Assembly: GCF_019704555.1 (NCBI RefSeq)
Contig: NZ_AP024745.1
Span: forward strand, 3,108,501-3,172,500
Reading direction: 5' to 3'
DNA length: 64,000 nucleotides
DNA from: Actinoplanes sp. L3-i22
Lineage (GTDB): Bacteria > Actinomycetota > Actinomycetes > Mycobacteriales > Micromonosporaceae
Below are positions 25,745 to 34,000 of this stretch, piece by piece; position 1 is the stretch's first letter, and each line of letters opens with the position of its first letter. The notes below the pieces were generated by a model that was given only the letters and a program-made list of their open reading frames with translations, made no database searches and was not told the origin of the DNA. The translations under genes were made by a program, and so were the position numbers.

Positions 25745-27115
25745 ATGCGGCAGTTCCTCACCACCGAGCAGGTCGCGGAGCGGCTCGGCGTCAAACCGGC
25801 GACGGTCTACGCGTACGTCAGCCGGGGTCTGCTGCCCAGCCGGCGCAATGCGGCCGGCAAGGCCAGCCTGTTCGCGAAGGCCGACGTCGACGCGCTGATC
25901 GCCGGGCGGAAACGGGTCACCCCGAACATTCAGACCGGCATCACGCTGATCCGGGACGGCGGCCTGTTCTACCGCGGCCAGGACGCGACCGCGCTCGCCC
26001 GGACGTCGACCTACGAGGCGGTCGCCAACCTGCTCTGGACCGGGGAGCTCGACCACACGCCGTTCCGGGCCGACCCGGAGCTGGTCGCGCTGGCGACATC
26101 GGTCGGCGCGCTGCTCCCCGCGTCCGCGCGTCTCACCGACCGGCTGCGGGTCACCGTCGCGGCCGTCGCGGCGGCGGATCCGCTGCGCTTCGACACCGCT
26201 CCGGCCGCGGTCCAGGCCACCGGCCGCACCCTGACCGCGACGATGGTCGCCGCCCTCCCACCCCGCGCCCGGCCCGCCGGTTCACCTCGCGACCAGCCGG
26301 CCGGGAGCACCGCCGGTTCACCGCATGACCAACCGGCCGCGGCCCCTTCCGGCTTACTTCATGATCAATCTGGCGCACGCCCTCCCGGCGACCAGCCACT
26401 GCCGTCGTCGCAGGCACGATCCGATGCCGACGGTGCTGCCGCCGCCACCGGGGACGACCGTCTGTCCGCGGCTGCAGCTGCGGCAAGGGAGTCGGTGGGC
26501 GCGCTGTTGTGGCCACGGCTGACCGCACTGCCGATGTCCGAAACCGAGCGGCGGGTCCTGGAGGCCGCGCTGATCCTGCTGGCCGACCACGACATCGCGG
26601 CGTCGACGCTGGCCGCGCGGGTCGCCGCCTCGACCCGCGCGCATCCCTACGCGGTGGTCAGCGCGGGCCTCGCCGCCCTGGACGGGCCGTTGCACGGTGC
26701 GGCCAGCGAATACGTCCATCCGCTGCTGGTCCGCGCGGTCGCCGGGGAGGACCCGGTGGCGATCGTCTCCGAGCACCTGCGGGTCAGCGGCGGGATCCCC
26801 GGGTTCGGACATCCGCTCTACCCGTCCGGGGATCCGCGGGCCACCGCCCTGTTCGCCCTGCTCGGCGACCATCCGGTGGGGGACGCCGCGACCCGGCTGG
26901 CGGACGCGGTCCGTACCCGATCGGGGATTCTCCCCAACATCGACCTGGCGCTGGCCGCCCTCGCCCTGCGCTACGACATGCCGCCGGACGCCGGCGAGGC
27001 GATCTTCGCCGTCGCCCGCACCGCGGGCTGGCTGGCGCACGCCCTGGAGGAGTACGCGAACCGAGCCGCCCGCTTCCGCCCGACGGGCCAGTACTCCGGC
27101 CGCCCACCGGCCTGA
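25745..27115 (+). CDS. Citrate synthase with N-terminal helix-turn-helix domain
   Basis: A 456-residue protein. Residues 1-60 form a MerR/excisionase-like helix-turn-helix (LTTEQVAERLGVKPATVYAYVSRGLLPSRR). The rest is a citrate synthase: small N-terminal domain (about 62-170), a Pro/Ala/Gly/Asp-rich insertion (about 172-245), then the catalytic region with His317 (LDGPLHGA), His356 (GFGHPLY) and Asp400 (LPNIDL). All three catalytic residues are kept. HTH-fused citrate synthases occur in actinobacteria; the DNA-binding head may make it a metabolic sensor that regulates the divergent citrate synthase. The insertion is encoded by imperfect direct repeats. Confidence 0.9.
   Translation: MRQFLTTEQVAERLGVKPATVYAYVSRGLLPSRRNAAGKASLFAKADVDALIAGRKRVTPNIQTGITLIRDGGLFYRGQDATALARTSTYEAVANLLWTGELDHTPFRADPELVALATSVGALLPASARLTDRLRVTVAAVAAADPLRFDTAPAAVQATGRTLTATMVAALPPRARPAGSPRDQPAGSTAGSPHDQPAAAPSGLLHDQSGARPPGDQPLPSSQARSDADGAAAATGDDRLSAAAAAARESVGALLWPRLTALPMSETERRVLEAALILLADHDIAASTLAARVAASTRAHPYAVVSAGLAALDGPLHGAASEYVHPLLVRAVAGEDPVAIVSEHLRVSGGIPGFGHPLYPSGDPRATALFALLGDHPVGDAATRLADAVRTRSGILPNIDLALAALALRYDMPPDAGEAIFAVARTAGWLAHALEEYANRAARFRPTGQYSGRPPA
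26268..26400 (+). repeat. Imperfect repeats coding the linker of the HTH-citrate synthase
   Basis: GCCGGTTCACC followed by a GACCA(G/A)CCGGCC block recurs at about 26277-26304 and 26310-26337, with more degenerate copies after it. It encodes A-G-S-P-x-D-Q-P-A units inside the citrate synthase fold, so this stretch has grown by local duplication and is probably a disordered surface loop. Confidence 0.6.
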
Positions 27116-27132
27116 ACGGCCCTCGACGGAGT

Positions 27133-27164
27133 CCGGTGGCCGTCTCGCCGGGGACGGCCACCGG
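27133..27164. terminator. Bidirectional terminator
   Basis: Perfect 12-bp stem CCGGTGGCCGTC with complement and an 8-base loop, between the converging citrate synthase and nitroreductase genes. Confidence 0.75.
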
Positions 27165-27173
27165 TGGGGAACG

Positions 27174-27812
27174 CTAGGCCTGGTAGCGGTCGTGGAAGAC
27201 CACCTCGTCCAGCGGCCGCCGCTTCGGCTCGGCCCAGCGGCCCTGGCTCGGGTAGCCGAGCGGGATGATCGCCATGGTCAGGGCGTTCTCCGGGAGGCCG
27301 AGCAGCTGCCGCACGTCCTCCTCGTGGCCGATGTGCAGGGTGGTCAGCGTGGACCCGATGCCGTGCGCCCGCGCGGCCAGCATCAGGTGCTGGACCGCGC
27401 CGTAGATCGACGACCCGAGGCGCGGGTTGGCGGACTTCGCGGCGCCCAGGATCACCGGGACGATCCAGACCGGGGCCTCCTCGAAGTGGGCGGCCAGGTG
27501 GTCGGCGGCGAGGAAGCTGCGCTTGCTCATCGGGCCGTCGCCCGGGGCGTTCAGGATCTCGTCGCGCCGGGAGCCGTAGTGCCGGTGCCAGCCCTCGCGG
27601 TACCAGTCGGCGATCTGCTTCTTCGTCTCCGGGTCGCGGACCACGATCCAGACCCACGGCTGGCTGTTGCCGCCGGACGGCCCGCGGATCGCGGCGTCCA
27701 GGATCGCGCGGACGATGTCGTCGGCGATCGGCTCGGTGGAGAGGTAACGGCGGGCGGGCGTGGAGTGCAGCGCCTCCAGCAGTCCGAGGTCCTGCGGCGC
27801 GGGGTTGGTCAT
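27174..27812 (-). CDS. Nitroreductase-family oxidoreductase
   Basis: A 212-residue FMN-dependent nitroreductase: ARRYLSTEPIADDIVRAILDAAIRGPSGGNSQPW at the N-terminus carries the FMN-contacting Arg and Ser/Asn residues, and the C-terminal GYPSQGRW-x-PKRRPLDEVV is typical. It reduces nitroaromatics, quinones or an unknown natural substrate with NAD(P)H. It starts nine bases after the lipoprotein gene on the same strand and is probably co-transcribed with it. Confidence 0.9.
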   Translation of the reverse strand: MTNPAPQDLGLLEALHSTPARRYLSTEPIADDIVRAILDAAIRGPSGGNSQPWVWIVVRDPETKKQIADWYREGWHRHYGSRRDEILNAPGDGPMSKRSFLAADHLAAHFEEAPVWIVPVILGAAKSANPRLGSSIYGAVQHLMLAARAHGIGSTLTTLHIGHEEDVRQLLGLPENALTMAIIPLGYPSQGRWAEPKRRPLDEVVFHDRYQA

Positions 27813-27821
27813 GATCGGAGC

Positions 27822-28292
27822 CTAAGCGGTTGTCCAGGCCAGGACCGTGCCGGCGGGTGAGGTGACCTGGATCTGGGCGCCGGTGGCCGCCGCCCGGCCG
27901 AACGGGATCTGCCAGGTCCGGGTGACCCCCACGTGCAGGGTGAGCCCGACCGGCGGGGTCGAGCGGGCGACGAGCGGGGCGGTGTCCGGGCCGGTGGCGT
28001 TGCGGAGGCGGACCTGGGCCGGGCCGAACTCGTACGTCCCGCGCAGCACCCGGACGGTCACCCGGATCGTGGCCGGGTCGCCGTCGGCGAGGTCCACGGT
28101 CACCCGGGCGGCCAGCTCCGGCGTGCGGACGTCCTGACCGGAACCGACCGGCTCGGCCGCGCTGACCGGGGCGGAGGCCGCGGCCGGGGTGACCGTTGGG
28201 GTGGGCGCCGACGACGGGTCCGGACCGCAGCCGGCCATGGATCCTCCGATCAGCGCGGCGATCATGAATGTCGCTCTGCGCATGTATTCCAT
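27822..28292 (-). CDS. Putative lipoprotein
   Basis: About 156 residues: a short basic N-terminus, a hydrophobic stretch and a lipobox S-M-A-G-C (Cys about residue 22), a Pro/Ala/Thr/Ser-rich linker, then a beta-rich domain of about 100 residues. Attachment to the outer face of the membrane is likely. The start could be the ATG at 28292 (AAGG four bases upstream) or 28283; the frame is open further to 28337. No family recognised. Confidence 0.72.
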   Translation of the reverse strand: MEYMRRATFMIAALIGGSMAGCGPDPSSAPTPTVTPAAASAPVSAAEPVGSGQDVRTPELAARVTVDLADGDPATIRVTVRVLRGTYEFGPAQVRLRNATGPDTAPLVARSTPPVGLTLHVGVTRTWQIPFGRAAATGAQIQVTSPAGTVLAWTTA

Positions 28293-28488
28293 CAAACCTT
28301 GGCTGCCAGGTTCCGCAACTCCCCGAGAGAGGGACATTCGGGAGGATGACGTCGCTGACCAGGCATTATCGCCCGTCCGATGTCGACATCCCGACTTCCG
28401 GAAAATACCGCAGATCCGAAAAATCCGGCAGCGGGCCGATGCCAGCGAACAGACACCGGTGCGGAAGAACAGAACCGCAGATGGGGCG

Positions 28489-28524
28489 GGGTCCGGATGG
28501 CGCCCCCTCGCGCCACCCGGACCC
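28489..28524 (-). terminator. Terminator of the FMO-SDR-hydrolase operon
   Basis: 15-bp stem with one mismatch, GGGTCCGGATGGCGC against GCGCCACCCGGACCC, loop of six, seven bases after the hydrolase stop. Confidence 0.7.
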
Positions 28525-28530
28525 CGGTTC

Positions 28531-29370
28531 TCAGGCCGCTACCGAGGCGAGCATCGGCCGGACCAGCCCGGCGAACTCGTCCGGGCGTTCGATCTGCGGC
28601 ATGTGTCCGGTCTCCGGGAACATGTGTGATTTCGCGTGCGGGAACGCCGCCCGGGCCGCGGCGAGGTGGTGACTGGGAAGGATCAGGTCCCGCTCGCCCC
28701 AGACGATCATCGTGGGCTTCTCCGTGCCGGCCAGCGCGGCGAGCAGCGCGGACCGCCAGGCCGGCGCCACCCCGCGGAACCCGCCGAGCGCCTGGGCGAT
28801 CTCCAGGTAGACCGCCGCGAAGTCGGGCTGCCGGGCGATCCGGATCGCCATCTCGACCCGCTCCGGGGTGACCAGCGCGCGGTCCCGGAACAGGGTCCGC
28901 TCGACGCGCGGCGCGGTCCGCCGGTCGATCCGGCGGAGCATCTGCCGGCCGAGCCCGGGCACCGACAGCACGCGCAGCGTCCAGGTCACCTCCTTGCCGA
29001 ACCCGGCACTGTTGACCAGGGTCAGCGTGGTCACCCGGGCCGGGTCGGCGGCGAGCATCGTCATCGACACCGCGCCGCCGAGCGAGTTGCCCATCAGGTG
29101 CACCGGGCGGGTCTCGCCGAGCGCGTCGAGGGTCGCCCACACGCCGTCGGCCAGGACCGGCAGGGTGGTCGGCGGCGCGAACCGCTGGGACAGCCCGAAG
29201 CCCGGCATGTCGACGCTGATCACCCGGTACGAGTCGTCGAACCGGGCGTGCTGCAGCGCCCAGTCCTCCAGGCTGCGCCCGATCCCGTGCAGCAGCACCA
29301 CCGGGGGCGCCGCCGGGTCCCCGCTCTCGTGGAAGCGGATGCGCGAACCCCGTACGTCCAAGTAGTTCAT
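28531..29370 (-). CDS. Alpha/beta hydrolase
   Basis: A 279-residue alpha/beta hydrolase of the esterase/MhpC type: oxyanion HGIGRS, nucleophile elbow GNSLGG, acidic WGERDLILP, and catalytic His in PETGHMPQIERP. No signal peptide. Its ATG overlaps the SDR stop (ATGA), making it the last gene of a five-gene coupled operon. After Baeyer-Villiger oxidation of a ketone by the monooxygenase, an esterase would open the resulting ester or lactone; this role is an inference from context. Confidence 0.9.
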   Translation of the reverse strand: MNYLDVRGSRIRFHESGDPAAPPVVLLHGIGRSLEDWALQHARFDDSYRVISVDMPGFGLSQRFAPPTTLPVLADGVWATLDALGETRPVHLMGNSLGGAVSMTMLAADPARVTTLTLVNSAGFGKEVTWTLRVLSVPGLGRQMLRRIDRRTAPRVERTLFRDRALVTPERVEMAIRIARQPDFAAVYLEIAQALGGFRGVAPAWRSALLAALAGTEKPTMIVWGERDLILPSHHLAAARAAFPHAKSHMFPETGHMPQIERPDEFAGLVRPMLASVAA

Positions 29371-30233
29371 CGATCCGCACCCACCCTGGACCGGCCCGCG
29401 GCCTTGACCGAGGCGGACGTCAGTCTTCGGATGATGTCGGCGGAGCCGACCGGGAGCAGGCGCTGCAGCAGGTCCGGGCCCTTCGCGTTGGCGGCGATCA
29501 GCAGCCGGGCCTTCCGGCGCTCGGTGGCCCGCAGGATCTGCTCGGCGGCCTTGCCGGCCGGGAAGCTGAGCAGCGCGGCGAACAGTTTGCGGGTCGGCGC
29601 GACGTCGGACTCCGGCACCCCGGTGCCGATCAGCGCGCTCTCCGCGATCCGGGTGCGGATACCGCCCGGGTGCACGGTGGTGACGCCGACGCCGTTCTCG
29701 AACAGCTCGCCGCGCAGCGACTCGCTGAGGCCGCGCAGGGCGAACTTGCTCGCGCAGTACGCGCTCTGGCCGGGCGGCGCGATCAGGCCGAAGAGGCTGG
29801 AGACGTTCACCAGGTGGCCGCCGGGCTCGGCGGTCAGGGCGGGCAGCAGCGCGTGGGTCAGCAGCATCGGCGCGCGGAAGTTCACGTTCATCACGTGCTC
29901 GAACTGGTCCACGCTGACCTGGTCGAAACGGCCGCCGAGCGCGACCCCGGCGTTGTTGATCAGCAGGCCCAGGGAGGCCGGGACCCGGCTCGCGACCAGG
30001 TCGACCGCGGCCCGGTCGGACAGGTCGGCGACGATCGTCTCCACCGACAGCCCCGGATGCGCGCCGCGGATCCGGGCGGCGACCGGCTCCAGCCGGGCCG
30101 CGTCGACGTCGACCAGGATCAGGTCGCTGCCGCGCTGCGCCAGGCCGTAGGCGAGCTGTTCACCGATGCCGCTGGCCGCGCCGGTGAGCACCGCGGTGCG
30201 GCCGGCGAACCGGTAGGGATCAAGACGGGTCAT
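29367..30233 (-). CDS. Short-chain dehydrogenase/reductase
   Basis: A 288-residue SDR: nucleotide-binding TGAASGIGEQLAYGL, INNAGVALGG, catalytic Ser in NVSSLFG and the Y-x-x-x-K in SAYCASKFAL. It oxidises an alcohol or reduces a ketone with NAD(P). Start ATG at 30233 overlaps the monooxygenase stop by one base (TGATG). It resembles the SDR of mycobacterial mymA-type operons, where FMO, hydrolase and SDR genes also cluster. In this operon it could make the ketone substrate of the monooxygenase. Confidence 0.92.
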   Translation of the reverse strand: MTRLDPYRFAGRTAVLTGAASGIGEQLAYGLAQRGSDLILVDVDAARLEPVAARIRGAHPGLSVETIVADLSDRAAVDLVASRVPASLGLLINNAGVALGGRFDQVSVDQFEHVMNVNFRAPMLLTHALLPALTAEPGGHLVNVSSLFGLIAPPGQSAYCASKFALRGLSESLRGELFENGVGVTTVHPGGIRTRIAESALIGTGVPESDVAPTRKLFAALLSFPAGKAAEQILRATERRKARLLIAANAKGPDLLQRLLPVGSADIIRRLTSASVKAAGRSRVGADR

Positions 30234-31690
30234 CAGACCACCTCTGTGTGGGGGACGGGAGCGGTACGCCGGGCGAAGGTCATGTCCCGGGTGACGTCGG
30301 CGCGGGGCGTGGTGAGCACGTCCCGCAGGTAGTTCTGCCGGACCAGCCACGGGTCCTTGTCGCCCTGCCGCGGGAACTTGTCGAGGGCGCGCTGCACGTA
30401 CCCGGACGAGAGGTCGAGCAGCGGCCGGCCGGTGCCGGACGGGCGGGTCGGGGTGGCGACCGCCGCGCCGGTGCGGTCCATGTGGTCGAGCAGTTTGAGC
30501 ACGTACCGGTGGGCGAGGTCGGCGCGCAGCGTCCAGGACGCGTTGACGTAGCCGATGCAGTACGCGAAGTTCGGCACCCCGGAGAGCATCATGCCGCGAT
30601 AGGCCGCCTGCTGACCGATCTCGATCGGCGTGCCGTCGAGGCTGACCCGCACCCCGCCGACCGGCAGCAGCGACAGCCCGGTCGCCGAGACCACCACGTC
30701 CGCCGGCAGCACCGCGCCGGACCGCAGCCGGATCCCCTCCGGGACGAACGCGTCGATGTGGTCGGTCACCACCGACGCGCGGCCGGACGTGATCGCGCGG
30801 AACAGGTCGCCGTCCGGGATCACGCAGAGCCGCTGGTCCCACGGATCGTAGCGGGGCTTGAAGTGCTCCTCGACGTACCCCGGGTTCTTCAGGAACCGGC
30901 CGGCGATGCCCTGCAGCACCCGGCGGACCTGCTTCGGGCGCTTCCGTGCGACCTGGTAGAACAGCTGCGTGACCAGGACGTTCTTGGCGCGGGCGACCCG
31001 GTTCGCGGCCTTCGGCGGCAGGACCCGGCGGGCCAGGTTCGCGATCGCGTCGCGGTTCGGGAGCGGGATGACGTACGTCGGGGACCGCTGCAGCATCGTG
31101 ACGTGCCGCGCGTCGGCCGCCATCGCCGGGACGAGGGTGACCGCGGTCGCGCCGCTGCCGATCACGACGACCGATTTGTCCCTATAATCCAGGTCGTCCG
31201 GCCAGAATTGCGGATGCACAACCGTGCCACTAAAGCTGGACAAATCCGGAAAATCCGGCTGGTAGCCGGTCGTGTAGTCGTAGTAGCCGGCGCAGGCGTA
31301 CAGGAACCGGGCGGTGTAGACGTCACCGTTCTCCGCCGTCAGCGTCCAGCGGCTGTCCGTCGACGACCAGTCGGCGCTCACCACCCGGGTGCCAAACCGG
31401 ATATGTCCGGTAATCCCGGCCTCGGCAGCCGTCTCCTCGATGTACCGCCGGATCTTCTCCCCGCTCGCCAGCGACTCCGGCTCCCGCCACGGCCGGAACG
31501 GATACCCCAGCGTGAACATGTCCGAATCGGATCGCACCCCGGGGTACCGGAACAGATCCCACGTCCCGCCGATCGCGTCCCGCGCCTCCAGGATCACGTA
31601 GGTGTCCCGCGGCCGCCGTTCCCGCAATCGCCACGCGGCCCCGATCCCGGACATCCCGGCCCCGATGATCACCACGTCGAAGTCATTCAT
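30233..31690 (-). CDS. Flavin monooxygenase, Baeyer-Villiger type
   Basis: A 485-residue FAD/NADPH monooxygenase of the EthA/MymA group: FAD site IGAGMSGIGAAWRL, NADPH site IGSGATAVTLVPAMA, and the Baeyer-Villiger fingerprint FSGTVVHPQFWPDD. It inserts oxygen next to a ketone carbonyl or oxidises S/N atoms; the substrate here is unknown, probably a lipid ketone. It overlaps the DUF4873 gene by eight bases and the SDR gene by one, within a TetR-headed operon. Confidence 0.93.
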   Translation of the reverse strand: MNDFDVVIIGAGMSGIGAAWRLRERRPRDTYVILEARDAIGGTWDLFRYPGVRSDSDMFTLGYPFRPWREPESLASGEKIRRYIEETAAEAGITGHIRFGTRVVSADWSSTDSRWTLTAENGDVYTARFLYACAGYYDYTTGYQPDFPDLSSFSGTVVHPQFWPDDLDYRDKSVVVIGSGATAVTLVPAMAADARHVTMLQRSPTYVIPLPNRDAIANLARRVLPPKAANRVARAKNVLVTQLFYQVARKRPKQVRRVLQGIAGRFLKNPGYVEEHFKPRYDPWDQRLCVIPDGDLFRAITSGRASVVTDHIDAFVPEGIRLRSGAVLPADVVVSATGLSLLPVGGVRVSLDGTPIEIGQQAAYRGMMLSGVPNFAYCIGYVNASWTLRADLAHRYVLKLLDHMDRTGAAVATPTRPSGTGRPLLDLSSGYVQRALDKFPRQGDKDPWLVRQNYLRDVLTTPRADVTRDMTFARRTAPVPHTEVV

Positions 31691-31988
31691 GGGCTGCCAC
31701 CGGAAACCAGGGCGGCGTTCCGGAACCGCTGATCCGCACGCCGCCCCACGGGTCGGGCTCGCTGAGCTTCACCGGCGTCGCCGGCGCCCCCGGGATCGCG
31801 ATGACCGCCGCACGCAGCCCGGCGCCGACCAGTTCCCGCAGCTCGTCGACCGGATTCGTGCGCCCGGCCCAGCGGAACCGCCCCTCGATCGGCTCGAAGT
31901 GCGCGGACATCCGCACCTCGACCGCCACCGGTGGACCGTCCCCGGGCTGGAGCGTCGCCGGCCCCCGATACTCTTCCTCGTCCGTCAC
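31683..31988 (-). CDS. DUF4873 domain protein
   Basis: A 101-residue protein recognised as DUF4873 by its YRGPATL start, VEVRMSAHFEPIEGRFRWAGR core and the final GxPPW. DUF4873 is usually found next to, or fused to, flavin monooxygenases, as here, and may be an accessory or substrate-binding module; function is unproven. I place the start at the GTG at 31988, which overlaps the TetR stop (GTGA) like the other junctions of this operon; an ATG at 32000 is the alternative but has no proper spacing to a ribosome binding site. Confidence 0.78.
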   Translation of the reverse strand: MTDEEEYRGPATLQPGDGPPVAVEVRMSAHFEPIEGRFRWAGRTNPVDELRELVGAGLRAAVIAIPGAPATPVKLSEPDPWGGVRISGSGTPPWFPVAAHE

Positions 31989-32668
31989 GTGGTCGCCCAT
32001 CCTTCCTGCTGAGCCGCGAACCCGCCGGGCGTGTCGGCCGCGCGGTTGATCCCCGCGACCCCACCCCAGAGGAATGTCGTCAGGTACTCGCCGAGCGCCT
32101 CCCGGCTGATCGGCTGCTGCTGCCGGAGCCACCAGTCGCCGACCGACTGGACGTAGCCGACGACGCCGTACGCCCACGGCAGCGCGGCGCCGGAGTCCAG
32201 CCCGCGGGCCCGCAGCCGGTCGCCGAAGATCCGGGCCAGGCCGCTGGCCACGGTGTCCACCACGTCCGCGACCACGTCCCGGTGCCGGGCGATGTCCGGC
32301 TGGTGGACGACGAACCGGTACAGGTTCAGATCGCCCTCGATGTGCGCCAGGTAGACGTTGATCGCGGCGGCGATCGCGGCCCGCTCCTCGCGCACCGACG
32401 CGACCGCCGGGACCATCGCCTCCAGCACCATCGCGCCGGCCGCCTGCCCGACCGCCAGCCACAGCTCCGACTTGTCGGCGAAGTACCGGTACAGCACCGG
32501 CTTGCTGACGCCGGCGTGCGCGGCGATCGCCTCCATGCCGACCTCCGGCCCGTGCTGCCGGATCGCCTCGACCGCCGCGGCGGTGAGTTCGGCGCGGCGC
32601 TGCTCGCGATGACCGTCCCATCGACCGCGGCGGCCGTCGGTGTTGACGGGGGGAGTGACCGAGTTCAT
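31985..32668 (-). CDS. TetR-family transcriptional regulator
   Basis: A 227-residue TetR regulator: HTH in RRAELTAAAVEAIRQHGPEVGMEAIAAHAGVSKPVLYRYFADK and a TetR_C domain resembling lipid-linked mycobacterial regulators. Start ATG at 32668; the frame is open 12 codons upstream but that stretch holds the operator. First gene of the DUF4873-FMO-SDR-hydrolase operon and divergent from the diiron gene, so it probably controls both through the GTTAC repeats at 32679-32699. Confidence 0.9.
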   Translation of the reverse strand: MNSVTPPVNTDGRRGRWDGHREQRRAELTAAAVEAIRQHGPEVGMEAIAAHAGVSKPVLYRYFADKSELWLAVGQAAGAMVLEAMVPAVASVREERAAIAAAINVYLAHIEGDLNLYRFVVHQPDIARHRDVVADVVDTVASGLARIFGDRLRARGLDSGAALPWAYGVVGYVQSVGDWWLRQQQPISREALGEYLTTFLWGGVAGINRAADTPGGFAAQQEGWATT

Positions 32669-32678
32669 AGTACTAGAA

Positions 32679-32699
32679 GTAACTGTTACCGCCGGTAAC
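32679..32699. promoter_or_regulatory. TetR operator, overlapping GTTAC palindromes
   Basis: GTAACTGTTAC (32679-32689) and GTTACC/GGTAAC around GCC (32685-32699) overlap, giving three GTTAC half-sites in 21 bases, 11 bases upstream of the TetR start and 38 before the diiron start. Confidence 0.6.
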
Positions 32700-32736
32700 G
32701 TCAATAGTTGGCAACGTCAAGCTTCTTGGAGGGCCG

Positions 32737-33630
32737 ATGTCAGTGACCGATCGGGACCGCACGGCCACCAGGCTGCTGCGATCGTCCGCCGAGCACTCCT
32801 ACGACCCGTCGATCGAGATCGACTGGGAGGCCCCGTTCGTCGCGGGGAAGTACTTCGTCCCGGTGCACCGCTCCAGCCTCTACGGCACCGCGCTCTGGGA
32901 CCGGCTGACCGAGGAACAGCGGATCGAGCTCACCAAGCACGAGGTGGCCAGCATCGCCGGTCTCGGCGTCTGGTTCGAGACGATCCTGATGCAACTGCTC
33001 ATCCGCGGCTACTTCAAGCAGGACCCGACCGCCCCGCACGCGCAGTACGCGCTCACCGAGATCGGCGACGAGTGCCGCCACTCGGTGATGTTCGGCAAGA
33101 TGATCGCCCGGCTGGACACCCCGGTCTACCGCCCCGAGGGCGTCAACCAGATGCTCGGCAAGTGGATCGCGCACACCGCGACCGGCCCGCGGATGTTCGC
33201 CGCGATCCTGATCGCCGAGGAGATCCTGGACACCCTGCAGCGCGAGGCGATGGCCGACGAGACCGTGCAGCCCCTGGTCCGGATGGTCTCCCGGATCCAC
33301 GTCGTCGAGGAGGCGCGGCACGTCCGCTTTGCCCGCGAGGAGCTCGCCCGCCAGATCCGCTCGGCCGGCAAGTCCCGCCTGGCCTTCGACAAACTCGTCA
33401 TCGGCCGCGCCGCCTACCTCACCGGCACCCGCCTGATCGACCCGCGCGTCTACCGCGCCGTCGGCATCTCCCCGGAGGAGGGCGTCCGCGCCGCCCGCGC
33501 CAATCCCCACCACCAGGAGACGATGCGCTGGGCCGGCGAACGCATCGTCGCCTTCCTCGCCGACCTGGACCTCATCGGCGGCGGCCCCGCCAAGGCCCTC
33601 TGGAAAGCCTCCGGCCTCCTACCCCGCTGA
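32737..33630 (+). CDS. AurF-like diiron oxygenase
   Basis: A 297-residue helical protein of the AurF (p-aminobenzoate N-oxygenase) / DUF455-like diiron family. Metal-ligand patterns match: ExxH in DECRHS (Glu112, His115), Glu161/162 in AEEIL, and HxxxExxH in HVVEEARH (His188, Glu192, His195); Glu69 or Glu81 could be the remaining ligand. It would activate oxygen for N- or C-oxygenation. Start ATG at 32737 with a GGAGGG ribosome binding site. Divergent from a TetR-headed FMO operon, suggesting a shared oxidative pathway for a lipid or secondary metabolite. Confidence 0.85.
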   Translation: MSVTDRDRTATRLLRSSAEHSYDPSIEIDWEAPFVAGKYFVPVHRSSLYGTALWDRLTEEQRIELTKHEVASIAGLGVWFETILMQLLIRGYFKQDPTAPHAQYALTEIGDECRHSVMFGKMIARLDTPVYRPEGVNQMLGKWIAHTATGPRMFAAILIAEEILDTLQREAMADETVQPLVRMVSRIHVVEEARHVRFAREELARQIRSAGKSRLAFDKLVIGRAAYLTGTRLIDPRVYRAVGISPEEGVRAARANPHHQETMRWAGERIVAFLADLDLIGGGPAKALWKASGLLPR

Positions 33631-33905
33631 CCCGCTCACCCCGGCGACTCCTTCACCTTCCGCCCGCTCACCCCGGCGATTTCCTCGCCTTCCGCCCGCT
33701 CACCCCGGCGATTTCCTCGCCTTCCGCCCGCTCACCCCCGGCGATTTCCTCGCCTTCCGCCCGCTCACCCCCGGCGATTTCCTCGCCTTCCGCCCGCTCA
33801 CCCCCGGCGATTTCCTCGCCTTCCGCCCGCTCACCCCCGGCGATTTCCTCGCCCTCCGCCCCGCGCGCACCCGGCGATCCTTCGCCCGCTCGCACCCCGG
33901 CGACT
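33631..33905. repeat. 32/33-bp tandem repeat array
   Basis: Directly after the diiron gene stop lie seven consecutive copies of a unit CGCCCGCTCACCCC(C)GGCG followed by ATTTCCTCGCCTTC, then one degenerate copy. Copies start at 33631 (partial), 33661, 33693, 33725, 33758, 33791 and 33824; the first full ones are 32 bases and later ones 33, through one extra C. There are no spacers, so it is not CRISPR. The minus strand reads through as an 11-residue repeat, but nothing supports translation. Confidence 0.9.
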
Positions 33906-33951
33906 CAGCGCGCTCCCGCACCTCTCCGCCCGCCGAGAAGCCCCGAAGCCG

Positions 33952-33986
33952 GCGCGGCCCGCGTCCTCCGAAGACGCGGGCCGCGC
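33952..33986. terminator. Long GC-rich hairpin, probable terminator
   Basis: Perfect 14-bp stem GCGCGGCCCGCGTC with complement and loop CTCCGAA, after the tandem array; likely ends transcripts from the diiron gene. Confidence 0.7.
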
Positions 33987-34000
33987 TGCCCCAACTGCCC

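Noticed and set aside
33668-33895. Minus-strand frame coding an 11-residue Glu/Ala/Gly repeat
   Set aside because: It is the read-through of the tandem array; two of the units are 32 bases and break the frame of the repeat, and no ribosome binding site or domain is present.
33661-33905. Repeat array resembling CRISPR
   Set aside because: The units are contiguous without unique spacers and no cas genes are present; it is a simple tandem array.
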